From contig CANPXG010000021.1 of assembly GCA_947585795.1 (NCBI GenBank), positions 1 through 38,843 on the forward strand: a stretch of DNA of 38,843 nucleotides. Direction: 5' to 3'. The DNA is from an uncultured Clostridia bacterium (GTDB lineage Bacteria > Bacillota > Clostridia > UBA1381). Positions within the stretch are counted from its first letter, which is position 1. Every line of letters begins with the position of its first letter. Positions 23,164-31,425 of the stretch are shown piece after piece. The notes beneath the pieces were generated by a model that saw only the letters and a list, made by a program, of their open reading frames with translations, searched no databases and was not told the DNA's origin. The translations under genes were made by a program, and so were the position numbers.

Positions 23164-26064
23164 ATGAAAAAACTTATACCCTTGCTTTTTCTCGCGCTCT
23201 GCCTCACGTCGTGCGCCGCAAAGCCGGAAATCGAAAACCCCGACACGCTCCGCGCCGCCGTACTCGGCGCATCCGACAGCGTAAGCGCCGTGAACGCGTA
23301 CAAATTCCTAAACGAATCCACCGCCGCGACGCTTACCGCCGACATGACGGACATGACGGACGCGTCCGCGCTGGCGGAGTACGACATTATTTATATTGAC
23401 AAAAGCGCACCGACCCTCCCGTCGTTCGACGCGAACGCAATAGAAACGTGCGTGTTTGACAGCGGCGCAAGCGTCGTACTCGACAACGAGCTTTACACTT
23501 ATTTCGACAACGACTTTATCGGTGCGGCGGAATTTGTTCCGGTAAACGGCTGCCCCGTCGACATGGAATACCCCGCCGCCGACCGTGACATACAGAAAAT
23601 ACAGGAACTCATCTCCGATTTTTGCTCACTGTACAGAAACTACGCAAACTTCGACATTCTCTCACAGCAAAACTACGGCGCGGCTGTCGTCCCATCCACC
23701 GCACAATGTATAGCCACAAAGGACGGCGCGGGAATTTACACGGTAAACCGATACGGAAACGGGTACGTATTCTTCACGAACCCGCTTTTGCCCAACATTT
23801 TTTCTGTCAACGACCTTTCCCCCGAAAACACGGGCGAGTACCTTGCCGCCGCCACCGTGGGCGCGAACAAGCTTTTCCGCGACTACATGGCGGAATACGT
23901 TTCCATGAAAAAATACGGCTACAGCATCGAGCTTGTACTCGGCGGCTACGCGTCACCCGCCGCGTCATGGGAATGTCACTACGAGGACATTACCGGCATA
24001 GAAAACGGCTCGGCGGAAATATTTGAGGAAATGTGCGAAAATTACGGACAAGTACCGTCGTTTACGCTGGTACGAAACCCCTACGTGTGGTTTCGCCGCG
24101 CCGAAAGCGTCACCTACGCGCTTAACCAAAACGGACAATTCTCGATGGATCCCTACGAAAACGCCTACTCGTCCGGCACGCATTTTGCGGCGGCGGGCAA
24201 ATGGCTCTCCATGGACTACGACGACAACACGATAAGCTATTTCGAGGAAAGCGCGGACTACACAAAGCGCGCCTACCCGTGCCCGACCGACTTAAACGGC
24301 GACGGAACGATGGACTTGATTTGCGGCAGCGCCGACGGCAGACTGTACTACTTTGAAGGCATCGGCATGAAAACGAACTACGAGCTCGGCGTTGAAACGA
24401 TGTTTACCGACGCAAACGGCGCACCGATCTCCGTGGGTGCTTACTCGTCGCCCGACCTAATGGACATAAACGTTGACGGAATAGACGAAATAATATGCGG
24501 CAGCGAGGACGGCACCGTACACTGCTTCGCCCGCGCGGACGGAATGGTACTTGAGGACTTGGGCGTCATCATAAACACGGGACTTACAGACGCGATGGTC
24601 GCTTCGGGCGACTTAAACAATGACGGCATAACCGACATAGCCGTAGGCTCACGCGGCGGCGAGCTCAGGATATACTACGGAACTCTCGGTCAATTCGGCT
24701 TTGAATACTCCGACTACGAGGCAGTTGAAGGCGGACAGCTTTTTTACGCGCCCTGCATCGCCGACTTAAACGGCGACGGTGCGGACGAGCTTTTTGCTGG
24801 TACGTTCGACGGCTACATCGCGGGCTATGACGAAAACCGCCTTTTCGCCGGCTACCTTGAGGGCAGCGAGCGCAATTACAAGGGCAACACCCACTTAAAA
24901 TTCGGCACAAACTGCGTCCCGAGATTTTACGACTTAAACGGCGACGGCGCGCTCGACCTTATCGCCGGCTCCTTGGAGTACGGAATGGCTGTACCGATAG
25001 ACAGCGAATACTTTCCGCAGCGCGAAAAGCTGCAAAAGCAGATAGACGGATTTAAGGAGCGCGATATTTACGTCGGCGTTCACTCACTTTCGCACGAGTA
25101 CGCGGACATGTCCCACGACGAGCGCGAGCTTGCGTATCAGAAGGCGGCGTTCGAGGAATACGGTCTTGGCTTTGAGGGCAGCGGCGCGAACCAGCACACA
25201 TGGCGCACGAGCAAAATAGGCTACGACGCAAATTACGACAACATGTGCGGCTACGACGGCACATACCGCGCGCAAATGAACGCGGGACTTTACTGGAACA
25301 GCGGCTCACAGCCTCCAAACAGCATCGCGGTACCCGAGGTCAGCGCGGAAAACTCGATACTCCTCCCGTTTTACCTGAGCAACGGTCAGCTCATGCTCCA
25401 GCCCTGCAACACCCCGAACGGAAACAGCGCCTACTCGTACATCAGCGCGAAGTACGAAACGCCGCTTCTATTCTATAACCACTGCGACTACGTGTACGCG
25501 GACATGGCGGGCGAGGAGGAAAAAATAAAGAAAGCGGACGAGATAGTAAACGACTGCGGCTACAGCTTCGTGGAGGAAGACCAGCTTGCGAAACTTGTCG
25601 CCGCGGCGTACAACACGCACGTAAGCGCGGTTTGGGAGAACGACGGTCTGTCGCTCACCGCGTCGGAGAAACGAACAGACATACCGCTTTACGACGAAAA
25701 TTACCAAAACGCTGTGGGCGTGAAGGTGACCCTTGCTGACGGAGTGGCGGCGGACGAGTTCAACGTTGACGCGGACGTTTATTATAAGAAAAACAACTGT
25801 ATATACACGTCGCTGTCGGGCGGCGCGCGCATATCGAAGATGGGCGGCAATAACGACATAAACATAACGTCGGTAAATCTCCCCGCGTCGATACGCCGCG
25901 ATAAGGACGGCGCGAGCGTGAAATTCCTTGACGGCGGAATGATGTGCGTCAGCGTAAAGGGCGCGGCAAAAACCTCGTCAAAGGGCTGGACAACGACGCA
26001 CCAAAACGACACCACCACCTTCCGCAAATACGGTCCCCCCTCCACGATCAAAATAGAACGATAA
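23164..26064 (+). CDS. Lipoprotein with CE4-like deacetylase split by a VCBS/FG-GAP beta-propeller
   Basis: 966 residues. Signal peptide with lipobox LTSC (C17), so it is lipid-anchored outside the membrane. Residues about 30-235 look like a Rossmann-type GATase-like domain (IIYIDKSAPTLPSF, YGNGYVFFTNPLLPNIF). After it comes ELVLGGYASPAASWECHYEDIT, whose D275 could be the first CE4 metal or base residue. Five calcium-type repeats (DLNGDG at 376, DINVDG 434, DLNNDG 483, DLNGDG 534, DLNGDG 590) form a propeller. Then H640-S-L-S-H644 fits the CE4 HSxxH metal motif, and H773 in LLFYNHCDY fits the late catalytic histidine. Residues 790-966 are beta-rich. Probably a surface polysaccharide-binding deacetylase-like enzyme. 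Last gene of the Dlt-like operon, 12 bp after dltX. Confidence 0.75.
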   Translation: MKKLIPLLFLALCLTSCAAKPEIENPDTLRAAVLGASDSVSAVNAYKFLNESTAATLTADMTDMTDASALAEYDIIYIDKSAPTLPSFDANAIETCVFDSGASVVLDNELYTYFDNDFIGAAEFVPVNGCPVDMEYPAADRDIQKIQELISDFCSLYRNYANFDILSQQNYGAAVVPSTAQCIATKDGAGIYTVNRYGNGYVFFTNPLLPNIFSVNDLSPENTGEYLAAATVGANKLFRDYMAEYVSMKKYGYSIELVLGGYASPAASWECHYEDITGIENGSAEIFEEMCENYGQVPSFTLVRNPYVWFRRAESVTYALNQNGQFSMDPYENAYSSGTHFAAAGKWLSMDYDDNTISYFEESADYTKRAYPCPTDLNGDGTMDLICGSADGRLYYFEGIGMKTNYELGVETMFTDANGAPISVGAYSSPDLMDINVDGIDEIICGSEDGTVHCFARADGMVLEDLGVIINTGLTDAMVASGDLNNDGITDIAVGSRGGELRIYYGTLGQFGFEYSDYEAVEGGQLFYAPCIADLNGDGADELFAGTFDGYIAGYDENRLFAGYLEGSERNYKGNTHLKFGTNCVPRFYDLNGDGALDLIAGSLEYGMAVPIDSEYFPQREKLQKQIDGFKERDIYVGVHSLSHEYADMSHDERELAYQKAAFEEYGLGFEGSGANQHTWRTSKIGYDANYDNMCGYDGTYRAQMNAGLYWNSGSQPPNSIAVPEVSAENSILLPFYLSNGQLMLQPCNTPNGNSAYSYISAKYETPLLFYNHCDYVYADMAGEEEKIKKADEIVNDCGYSFVEEDQLAKLVAAAYNTHVSAVWENDGLSLTASEKRTDIPLYDENYQNAVGVKVTLADGVAADEFNVDADVYYKKNNCIYTSLSGGARISKMGGNNDINITSVNLPASIRRDKDGASVKFLDGGMMCVSVKGAAKTSSKGWTTTHQNDTTTFRKYGPPSTIKIER

Positions 26065-26668
26065 CCCATCCCCTTCCCCCCCGCCGTTAGGCCCCCTTGC
26101 TGCAGCGTTTGTTCGCAAGCGAACACGCCTACAACACTTACGTGTTGTTCACCCCGACGTCCCTTCCCCCGTAGGGGCGACCTTCACAATCGCCTGCCTG
26201 CCTTCCCCTTTGCTACGGCGTTTGTTGCTTCGCCGTTAGCCTCCCCTAATAGGGGAGGTGTCGCCGTAGGCGACGGAGGGGTTTGTAGGGGCGGATATCA
26301 TCCGCCCGCCCACGGGGGTGTCCGGAGGGGGCGTAGCGCCCCTCCGGTCGTTTCAAGGGGGTGATTCCTAAGAGGGGGGAAATCGAAATCCCCCCTCTTA
26401 GGGTTTTTGGTTCTTTTTTTAAAAAGAACACCCTTTGCACATCTCCGATGTGCCAACAACAACAATTGTACAGACGAATATTCCCCCGTAGGGGCGAACC
26501 GCGTTCGCCCGCCGCAAGGCTCCCCTAATAGGTGAACGACGCTTTAGCGTCGTAGGCATAGAGCTATGCTCGTATGCCGTAGCAAAGGAGCTGTCGCCGT
26601 AGGCGACTGAGGGGTTTATACTCGCCCTTCCCCCCTTACCATATCCACATTCAACAGGAGAAACCGAC
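26065..26668. repeat. Non-coding zone of palindromic intergenic repeats
   Basis: No gene. It consists of G/C-rich mosaic repeats: CTCCCCTAATAGGGGAG hairpins, GTCGCCGTAGGCGAC hairpins (twice), GTAGGGGCGA units and one copy of the 141-bp element. Chance reading frames cross it on both strands but have no ribosome sites and simply translate palindromes. The radical-SAM ribosome site (AGGAGA) closes the zone. Confidence 0.7.
26331..26470 (-). repeat. 141-bp four-hairpin element, copy 1 (inverted)
   Basis: Contains in order (read on the minus strand) GCACATC/GATGTGC, GTTCTTTTT/AAAAAGAAC, CCTAAGAGGGGGG/CCCCCCTCTTAGG and AGGGGCGC/GCGCCCCT palindromes. The reverse complement matches 31218-31358 with only a handful of differences. 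Confidence 0.8.
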
Positions 26669-27583
26669 ATGAAAAACCACTATTCCACTTACTATAGATC
26701 CTGCACGCTTTGCCCGCGCCGCTGCGGAACCGACAGAACCAAAAAAACGGGCTATTGCGGTATGAGCGCCACACTTACCGCCGCAAAGGCGTATTTGCAC
26801 ATGTGGGAGGAACCGTGCATCTCCGGCGAAAACGGAAGCGGCACGGTGTTTTTTTCGGGCTGCAGCCTGCGTTGCGTGTACTGCCAAAACAGGGAAATAG
26901 CCTTGGGACGCGTCGGCGCGGAAATAACGGCGGAAAGACTTGCTGAAATCTTTCTCGAACAAAAGGGGCGCGGCGCGGAAAACATCAACCTCGTCACGCC
27001 CACCCACTACGCGCCGCATATTATCGCGGCGCTCGACATCGTGCGCGGAAAGCTCAACATACCCGTCGTTTACAATTGCGGCGGTTACGAGAGCGTCGAC
27101 ACGCTCAAAATGCTCGAGGGATATGTGGACGTTTATCTTCCCGACTTCAAATACGCGGACAGCGCCATAGCGAAAAAATACTCCGCCGCGCCGGACTATC
27201 CGGAAACGGCGAAGGCGGCGATAGCCGAAATGGTGCGCCAAACGGGCGCGTGCGCTTTTAACGAAAACGGCGTAATGACGCGCGGCACGCTCGTGCGCCA
27301 CCTCGTGCTCCCGTCGTATACGGAAAATTCCAAAGCGGCACTGGAGTACCTGTACAAAACATACGGAGATGATATTTACATGAGCATCATGAACCAGTAC
27401 ACCCCTCTCCCTCACGTCAAAAAGTACCCCGAGATAAACAGGCGCGTCACGGACGAGGAGTACGCGGACGTAATATCCTTCGCCGAGGTATTGGGCGTGG
27501 AAAACGCGTATATACAGGAGGGCGGCACCGTTTCGGAGAGCTTTATACCCGCTTTCGACGGCGAAGGAATAATAGAAAAATAA
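26669..27583 (+). CDS. Radical SAM protein, PflA-like (COG1313 type)
   Basis: 304 residues. The radical SAM cluster motif CSLRCVYC (C65, C69, C72) uses the canonical CxxxCxxC spacing. The N-terminal extension has four more cysteines (C12, C15, C19, C30: CTLCPRRC...GYC) that could bind a second metal site. GENGSGTVFFSGC and VYNCGGYES are hallmarks of the PflX/COG1313 group, annotated as pyruvate formate-lyase activating-like, whose true substrates are unknown. ATG at 26669 with AGGAGA upstream. No glycyl-radical enzyme gene is near, so its target is elsewhere. Confidence 0.9.
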   Translation: MKNHYSTYYRSCTLCPRRCGTDRTKKTGYCGMSATLTAAKAYLHMWEEPCISGENGSGTVFFSGCSLRCVYCQNREIALGRVGAEITAERLAEIFLEQKGRGAENINLVTPTHYAPHIIAALDIVRGKLNIPVVYNCGGYESVDTLKMLEGYVDVYLPDFKYADSAIAKKYSAAPDYPETAKAAIAEMVRQTGACAFNENGVMTRGTLVRHLVLPSYTENSKAALEYLYKTYGDDIYMSIMNQYTPLPHVKKYPEINRRVTDEEYADVISFAEVLGVENAYIQEGGTVSESFIPAFDGEGIIEK

Positions 27584-27588
27584 ACATA

Positions 27589-27617
27589 TGGACAAAACGC
27601 TCGAAAAATGTTATACT
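27589..27617 (+). promoter_or_regulatory. Promoter of the HIRAN gene
   Basis: TGGACA (27589-27594), 17 bp, TATACT (27612-27617) with TG upstream. It starts just after the radical-SAM stop and would give a short leader. Confidence 0.6.
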
Positions 27618-27652
27618 TTATGTGTCGAAATATTAGCTTGGTGGTGGAAAAT

Positions 27653-28012
27653 ATGGAAGAAATATATGTTACCGTGACGGGTTTTGCACATTATTATCAG
27701 AAAAAACCGTTTGCCATAGGCAATCTGCTCGCGTGCGTAAAAACACCGTCCAATAAATATGATTCCGAAGCGATAGAGGTACGTCTTCCCGTTATCGGCA
27801 AGGTGGGTTTTATCGCCAACTCACCCGCGAGCGTCGCGGGCGGCACCACGAGCGCGGGACGGGTATACGACAAGGTTGAGGACGTGTTCTATATCCGTGT
27901 GATGTTCACGACGCAGAGCAAAATAATCTGCCGCGTGGAGGCGGGCGACGCAGAAGCGTTTGAAAACGAGATAAAGGCGCAGATGCTTTCCGGCGGAGAA
28001 TGGCTTGAGTAA
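27653..28012 (+). CDS. HIRAN-domain protein
   Basis: 119 residues from the ATG at 27653 (MEEIYVTVTGFAHYY) preceded by GGTGGTGG. The longer frame begins within the promoter. The whole protein is one HIRAN-like domain: YVTVTGF at the first strand, KTPSNKYDSEAIEVRLP (the conserved N-x-YD-x-x-A-I/V), KVGFIAN. HIRAN domains recognise 3' DNA ends in eukaryotic HLTF. Stand-alone bacterial versions are common but uncharacterised. It is 15 bp or more ahead of the membrane-anchored gene and likely cotranscribed. Confidence 0.8.
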   Translation: MEEIYVTVTGFAHYYQKKPFAIGNLLACVKTPSNKYDSEAIEVRLPVIGKVGFIANSPASVAGGTTSAGRVYDKVEDVFYIRVMFTTQSKIICRVEAGDAEAFENEIKAQMLSGGEWLE

Positions 28013-28072
28013 CGTATTGAATTTGAGGTGACTGATTTGCAGCAGACCGAATTGGAGCGCAAGGAATCAAAA

Positions 28073-29245
28073 ATGAGCGATATGCTGTCAAAAATAAAGA
28101 ATATTAAGGTAAAACCCGCCGACGTTACGGTCACGGCGGTCGTTTTGCTGCTCGTATGTCTTGTGATAGTACCGTCCGTGGTAAAATGCGTCGCGAACCG
28201 CAATAAGTCCGCGTGCGAGAGCCACATGAACAAGATAGTAAAAACGCTCGGCACCGAGCTTACCAAGGAAACGGAAAGCGGCGGCTCGTATCTGCACGAG
28301 CTTATTATGAACGGCAACTATCAGAAGCTCATGAACAATATAAACGTAAAGACCGGCGACAGCGGCAAATTCCCCTCGTCCGATTACTATATACGCCCGG
28401 GCGACGAGAAGCTGTCGGTCGTGTGCAAGAAGCATAACGACATAGTCGCCAAGGAGCTAAGCTTTTCCGTTATGCGCAACGTAAGCGTGGACATCGCTCC
28501 GCGCCCGACGTTCGCGGAAAGGATAGTGTACCTGTCGGTAAGCGGACCTGACACGTACTACCAAAACGACTCGCTCGATCCCTCCGATCCGTCAAGGATG
28601 GTATTTGTCGGCGAGGACGCGGACAAAGCCATACAGAATTTAAAGGTAAAAGCCGTGTATATAGGCGGCGCGGAAGAGGAGCTTCCGAGGGTGAAGTACA
28701 CTGTCACGTCGGACGGGCTGGACATGACAAAGCCCGGGCAGGCGCTCATTATCGTCAAATCAAACCCCACCTCTCTGTGGGACAACAGCGCGTACGCGCC
28801 GTTCCTCATTGACGTTATAGGCGAAGAAGACATTGCTCCGCTTATCGCCGACGGCGGCATAAACGGCAAGTACGAGCTTGCCGCGTGGGACTGGCGCGAC
28901 TTCGTGGAGGAAGCGTCCATGGAGGACGGCGGAAAGACGTTCGGCGCGTCGATCGTGCGTTCGGGCGGCGCGTACTACTATTACCCGAACGGTATGCGCA
29001 TTGTAAACAGTAATGAAAACAGCAACCCGTTCGACTACGCGCTCGATACGGACGACGAGAAAAAGAGCGCATACTGTATCAAATTCGATCCCGACTCGGT
29101 GATCCTTACCGACGCGGACAACGATAAAATACATAACGGAAGCATGAAAGTGGAGAACGAGCTTGTGTACATATGGCAGGATAAGCCCGCAAAGGAGCTG
29201 CCCGCCGGCTGGATACGGGTGTACTGTGAACTTAAGAAATACTAA
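28073..29245 (+). CDS. Membrane-anchored extracytoplasmic protein, function unknown
   Basis: 390 residues from the ATG at 28073 (MSDMLSKIKNI) with AAGGA 7 nt upstream. A TTG at 28037 behind GAGGTGA is an alternative giving 12 more residues. One TM helix (about 21-40: VTVTAVVLLLVCLVIVP) resembles the anchor of pilin-like or type II secretion-like proteins but no prepilin site is seen. It is followed by a helical segment (CESHMNKIVKTLGTEL) and a long beta-rich outer domain with an Ig-like stretch near residue 160-240 (VKYTVTSDGLDMTKPGQALIIVKS, as in bacterial Ig-like group 3 domains). No catalytic motif is recognised. Confidence 0.8.
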   Translation: MSDMLSKIKNIKVKPADVTVTAVVLLLVCLVIVPSVVKCVANRNKSACESHMNKIVKTLGTELTKETESGGSYLHELIMNGNYQKLMNNINVKTGDSGKFPSSDYYIRPGDEKLSVVCKKHNDIVAKELSFSVMRNVSVDIAPRPTFAERIVYLSVSGPDTYYQNDSLDPSDPSRMVFVGEDADKAIQNLKVKAVYIGGAEEELPRVKYTVTSDGLDMTKPGQALIIVKSNPTSLWDNSAYAPFLIDVIGEEDIAPLIADGGINGKYELAAWDWRDFVEEASMEDGGKTFGASIVRSGGAYYYYPNGMRIVNSNENSNPFDYALDTDDEKKSAYCIKFDPDSVILTDADNDKIHNGSMKVENELVYIWQDKPAKELPAGWIRVYCELKKY

Positions 29246-29261
29246 AAAATACCAAAAATAT

Positions 29262-29291
29262 ACGCGGTGGGCTAATCGATGCCCACCGCGT
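29262..29291. terminator. Terminator hairpin shared by convergent genes
   Basis: ACGCGGTGGGC (29262-29272) pairs with GCCCACCGCGT (29281-29291), a perfect 11-bp stem with an 8-nt loop. The stop codon of the RNase H gene lies inside the hairpin, so the element terminates the membrane-protein transcript and overlaps the last codons of rnhA. Confidence 0.7.
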
Positions 29292-30327
29292 CTTTCGCGA
29301 GTCTGTCCGCCATATCGTTGTATTTGTCGCCGCTGTGCCCCTTGACCTTGATGAAATTGATCTTCAAGCGGCGCTTTATGCTGTCGTAAAAACGCTTGTA
29401 AGCCGCGGTGCCCTGTTTGGTGGTTTTCCAAGCGCCGCTGCACCACTTCTCGATACCCTCGTAATCGTAGTAAATATCAAGCTTTTCTATGCCTCGGTCG
29501 AGGCAGAAGCGCATCGCGAGCATCGCGCCCTCGATCTCACCTGCGACGTTATGCATGAGCGCCATTTCGGGATCGCTGAAACAGCGTGAAAACGACGATT
29601 CCGCGCCGTTTAGGAAGATGACCACGCCGCAGCCGTACACGCCGGTTTCGGCATTGTAGCTGCCGTCAACATATGCCACAGCCCCTGCACCGGCGCTTGC
29701 TTTTTGGACATCAGACACCCCACAAACAGCATTATTGCTTGCTTTTTGGGCATCGGACGAGGGGATAAAAGACACTTGCGAACCCGCCGCCAACGCCTCA
29801 GAACCGGCTTCGGAACCCGCCGCAGATGGCTCGGAAACGGCTTCAGAGCTTGCCTTTTGGGTATCTGACGGGGGGATAAAAGACACTTGCGAACCCGCCT
29901 CAGATAGCTCAGCACCGGCATCGGGACTTGCTTTTGAAGCACCTGATACCCCACAAACGGCATTATTGCTTGCTTTTGGGACACCTGATACCCCACAAAC
30001 GGCTTCATTGCTTGCTTTTGGGGCATCGGACACCCCACAAACGGCATCAGAGCTTGTGTTTTGGGTGTCGGACGGGGGGATAAAAGACACTTGCGAACCC
30101 GCCGCCAACGCCTCAAAACCGGCATCGGAACCTGTCGCAGATGGCTCGGAAACGGCTTGGGAATGCGGGTTTGGGGCGGTTTCGGCAAGGTAGGCTTTCG
30201 CGTCCTCGAGGCGGGTAAAGCTCTTGTACTTGGAGCCGCTAAAGCCCAACACTTCTTTTTCACAGTCCTCCCAAGAGGTGTATATGCCTATATGATAACC
30301 GTTCTTTACGGCATAAAATTTTCCCAT
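29272..30327 (-). CDS. rnhA: Ribonuclease H type 1 with viroplasmin N-domain and repeat linker
   Basis: 351 residues from the ATG at 30327 (MGKFYAVKNGYHIGIY) with AAAGGACG upstream. Residues 1-50 are the RNase HI N-terminal/viroplasmin domain that binds RNA-DNA hybrids (GIYTSWEDCEKEVLGFSGSKYKSF). Residues about 205-351 are the catalytic domain, with D in YVDGSY, E in EIEGAM, D in YYDYEG and D in KYNDMADRLA as the metal-binding set, plus KGHSGD. The roughly 150-residue linker between them is made of degenerate repeats (SQVSFIPPSD, NAVCGVSxxxKAS) and is far longer than usual. It removes RNA from RNA-DNA hybrids. Confidence 0.93.
   Translation of the reverse strand: MGKFYAVKNGYHIGIYTSWEDCEKEVLGFSGSKYKSFTRLEDAKAYLAETAPNPHSQAVSEPSATGSDAGFEALAAGSQVSFIPPSDTQNTSSDAVCGVSDAPKASNEAVCGVSGVPKASNNAVCGVSGASKASPDAGAELSEAGSQVSFIPPSDTQKASSEAVSEPSAAGSEAGSEALAAGSQVSFIPSSDAQKASNNAVCGVSDVQKASAGAGAVAYVDGSYNAETGVYGCGVVIFLNGAESSFSRCFSDPEMALMHNVAGEIEGAMLAMRFCLDRGIEKLDIYYDYEGIEKWCSGAWKTTKQGTAAYKRFYDSIKRRLKINFIKVKGHSGDKYNDMADRLAKDAVGID
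29690..30165. repeat. Minisatellite inside rnhA linker
   Basis: Interleaved direct repeats, in frame. Three copies encode AGSQVSFIP(P/S)SD (around 29750, 29875 and 30080). Five near-identical 39-45 bp units encode AVCGVS followed by two residues and KAS (29700-30060). The units are nearly identical in DNA, implying recent slippage or recombination. Confidence 0.85.
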
Positions 30328-30370
30328 ATTATGATCGTCCTTTCTCGAAGTTTTTTTCATTAAAATGAAG

Positions 30371-30600
30371 GGTTTTGACTCAAAATGCACCCCTTTTTGA
30401 AGCAAAATCACCCTGTTTTGCTCCAAAATTACCGCTTATTGAAGCGAAAATCACCCTTTATTGCTTCAATATTACCGCCTATTGCGGCAAAATGTGCTCT
30501 GTTTGAGTTCAAAATCACCGCCTATTGAGGCAAAAAACACCCTACTTTGCCTCAAAAACAACCCTTTTTGCGGTCAAAATGAGGGTGTTTTGAAGGTTTT
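30371..30600 (-). repeat. Eleven-unit 21/22-bp array in the rnhA leader
   Basis: On the plus strand the core TTTTG-nnn-CAAAAT-nA-CCC recurs with its G at 30377, 30399, 30420, 30441, 30463, 30484, 30505, 30527, 30549, 30570 and 30592. The period alternates between 21 and 22 and averages 21.5. The three bases after the G vary between units. Because the period changes, the array is not a protein repeat. A promoter on the minus strand at 30609-30637 would transcribe it as the 5' leader of rnhA. Confidence 0.8.
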
Positions 30601-30608
30601 TGCCGTCA

Positions 30609-30637
30609 ATTATACGGAAAAAGCCCCATAATTGTAA
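30609..30637 (-). promoter_or_regulatory. Promoter upstream of the rnhA leader array
   Basis: Minus strand TTACAA (complement of 30632-30637), 17 bp, TATAAT (complement of 30609-30614). It would start transcription near 30602, giving a leader of about 275 nt. Confidence 0.6.
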
Positions 30638-31020
30638 TAAGAAGCGCAATTTTTGATTGCGGGGGCGGGGAACGAGCCGGTCGGATAGGCGGCGGGCGGC
30701 GTTCCGCATGGGCGGTGAACAGCATGCGGGGGGTTACGTACCATGTTCGGGCGAACGAGGTTCGCGCGTACTGCCACCTCTCAGTCAGCTACGCTGACAG
30801 CTCCCCTCAAGGGGAGCCTTGCGGCGGAGCAACAAGCGGCGGGGTGGGGTGAACAACACGCTCTGCGTGTTGTAGGCGTGTTCGCTTGCGAACAAACGGC
30901 GGGCTGAGGGCAGCCCGCCCTACGGGGATAGGGGGAGGCTAACAGCGGAGCAACAAGCACCGTAGCGAAGGTCGCCCGCCCTACGGGGATGTGGAAAAAT
31001 TGTGCGGCGGCGGGCGGAGG

Positions 31021-31080
31021 AATCCCCCAGTCACGCTGCGCGTGACAGCCCCCTTTGACAAGGGGGCCTAGCGGCGGGCG
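31021..31080 (+). repeat. 60-bp direct repeat, copy 1
   Basis: Contains GTCACGCTGCGCGTGAC and CCCCCTTTGACAAGGGGG hairpins. It is identical to 31426-31485 except for one base (A versus T near the end). Confidence 0.85.
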
Positions 31081-31217
31081 AACGAGGTTCGCCCCTACGA
31101 CGCCGCTGTGCGGCTACACCTCATCCGTCGGCTTTGCCGACACCTTCCCCTCCGAGGGGAAGGCTTAAAGCGGGCGACCGTAAAGGTCGCCCCTACGGGG
31201 ATGGTAACGGATGCGCA

Positions 31218-31358
31218 TACAATTGTTGATGTTGGCACATCGGGGATGTGCGAAGGGATGTTCTTTTTAAAAAAAGAACCAAAAACCCTAAGAGGGGGGA
31301 TTTCGATTTCCCCCCTCTTAGGAATCACCCCCTTGAAACGACCAGAGGGGCGCTGCGC
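31218..31358 (+). repeat. 141-bp four-hairpin element, copy 2
   Basis: Inverted relative to 26331-26470, about 93 percent identical by eye. It has the same four palindromes in the same order, with compensating GGG/GAG loop differences in GCACATC-GGG-GATGTGC. Confidence 0.8.
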
Positions 31359-31425
31359 CCCCTCATGGACACCCCTGTTTAGCAGAGCGTTGCCGGTGAT
31401 GTGGCGGAAGGAATGGGTGGGAAGG

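Noticed and set aside
27653-28012. HIRAN protein as part of an anti-phage system
   Set aside because: No helicase, nuclease or other defence partner is adjacent. The neighbours are a membrane protein and RNase H.
29272-30327. rnhA as part of a retron or reverse-transcriptase element
   Set aside because: No reverse transcriptase is present. The viroplasmin-RNase H fusion is a normal chromosomal RNase H form in Firmicutes.
30371-30600. CRISPR array
   Set aside because: The repeated part is only about 12-15 bp, the variable part is three bases, and there are no cas genes. It does not have the repeat-spacer structure.
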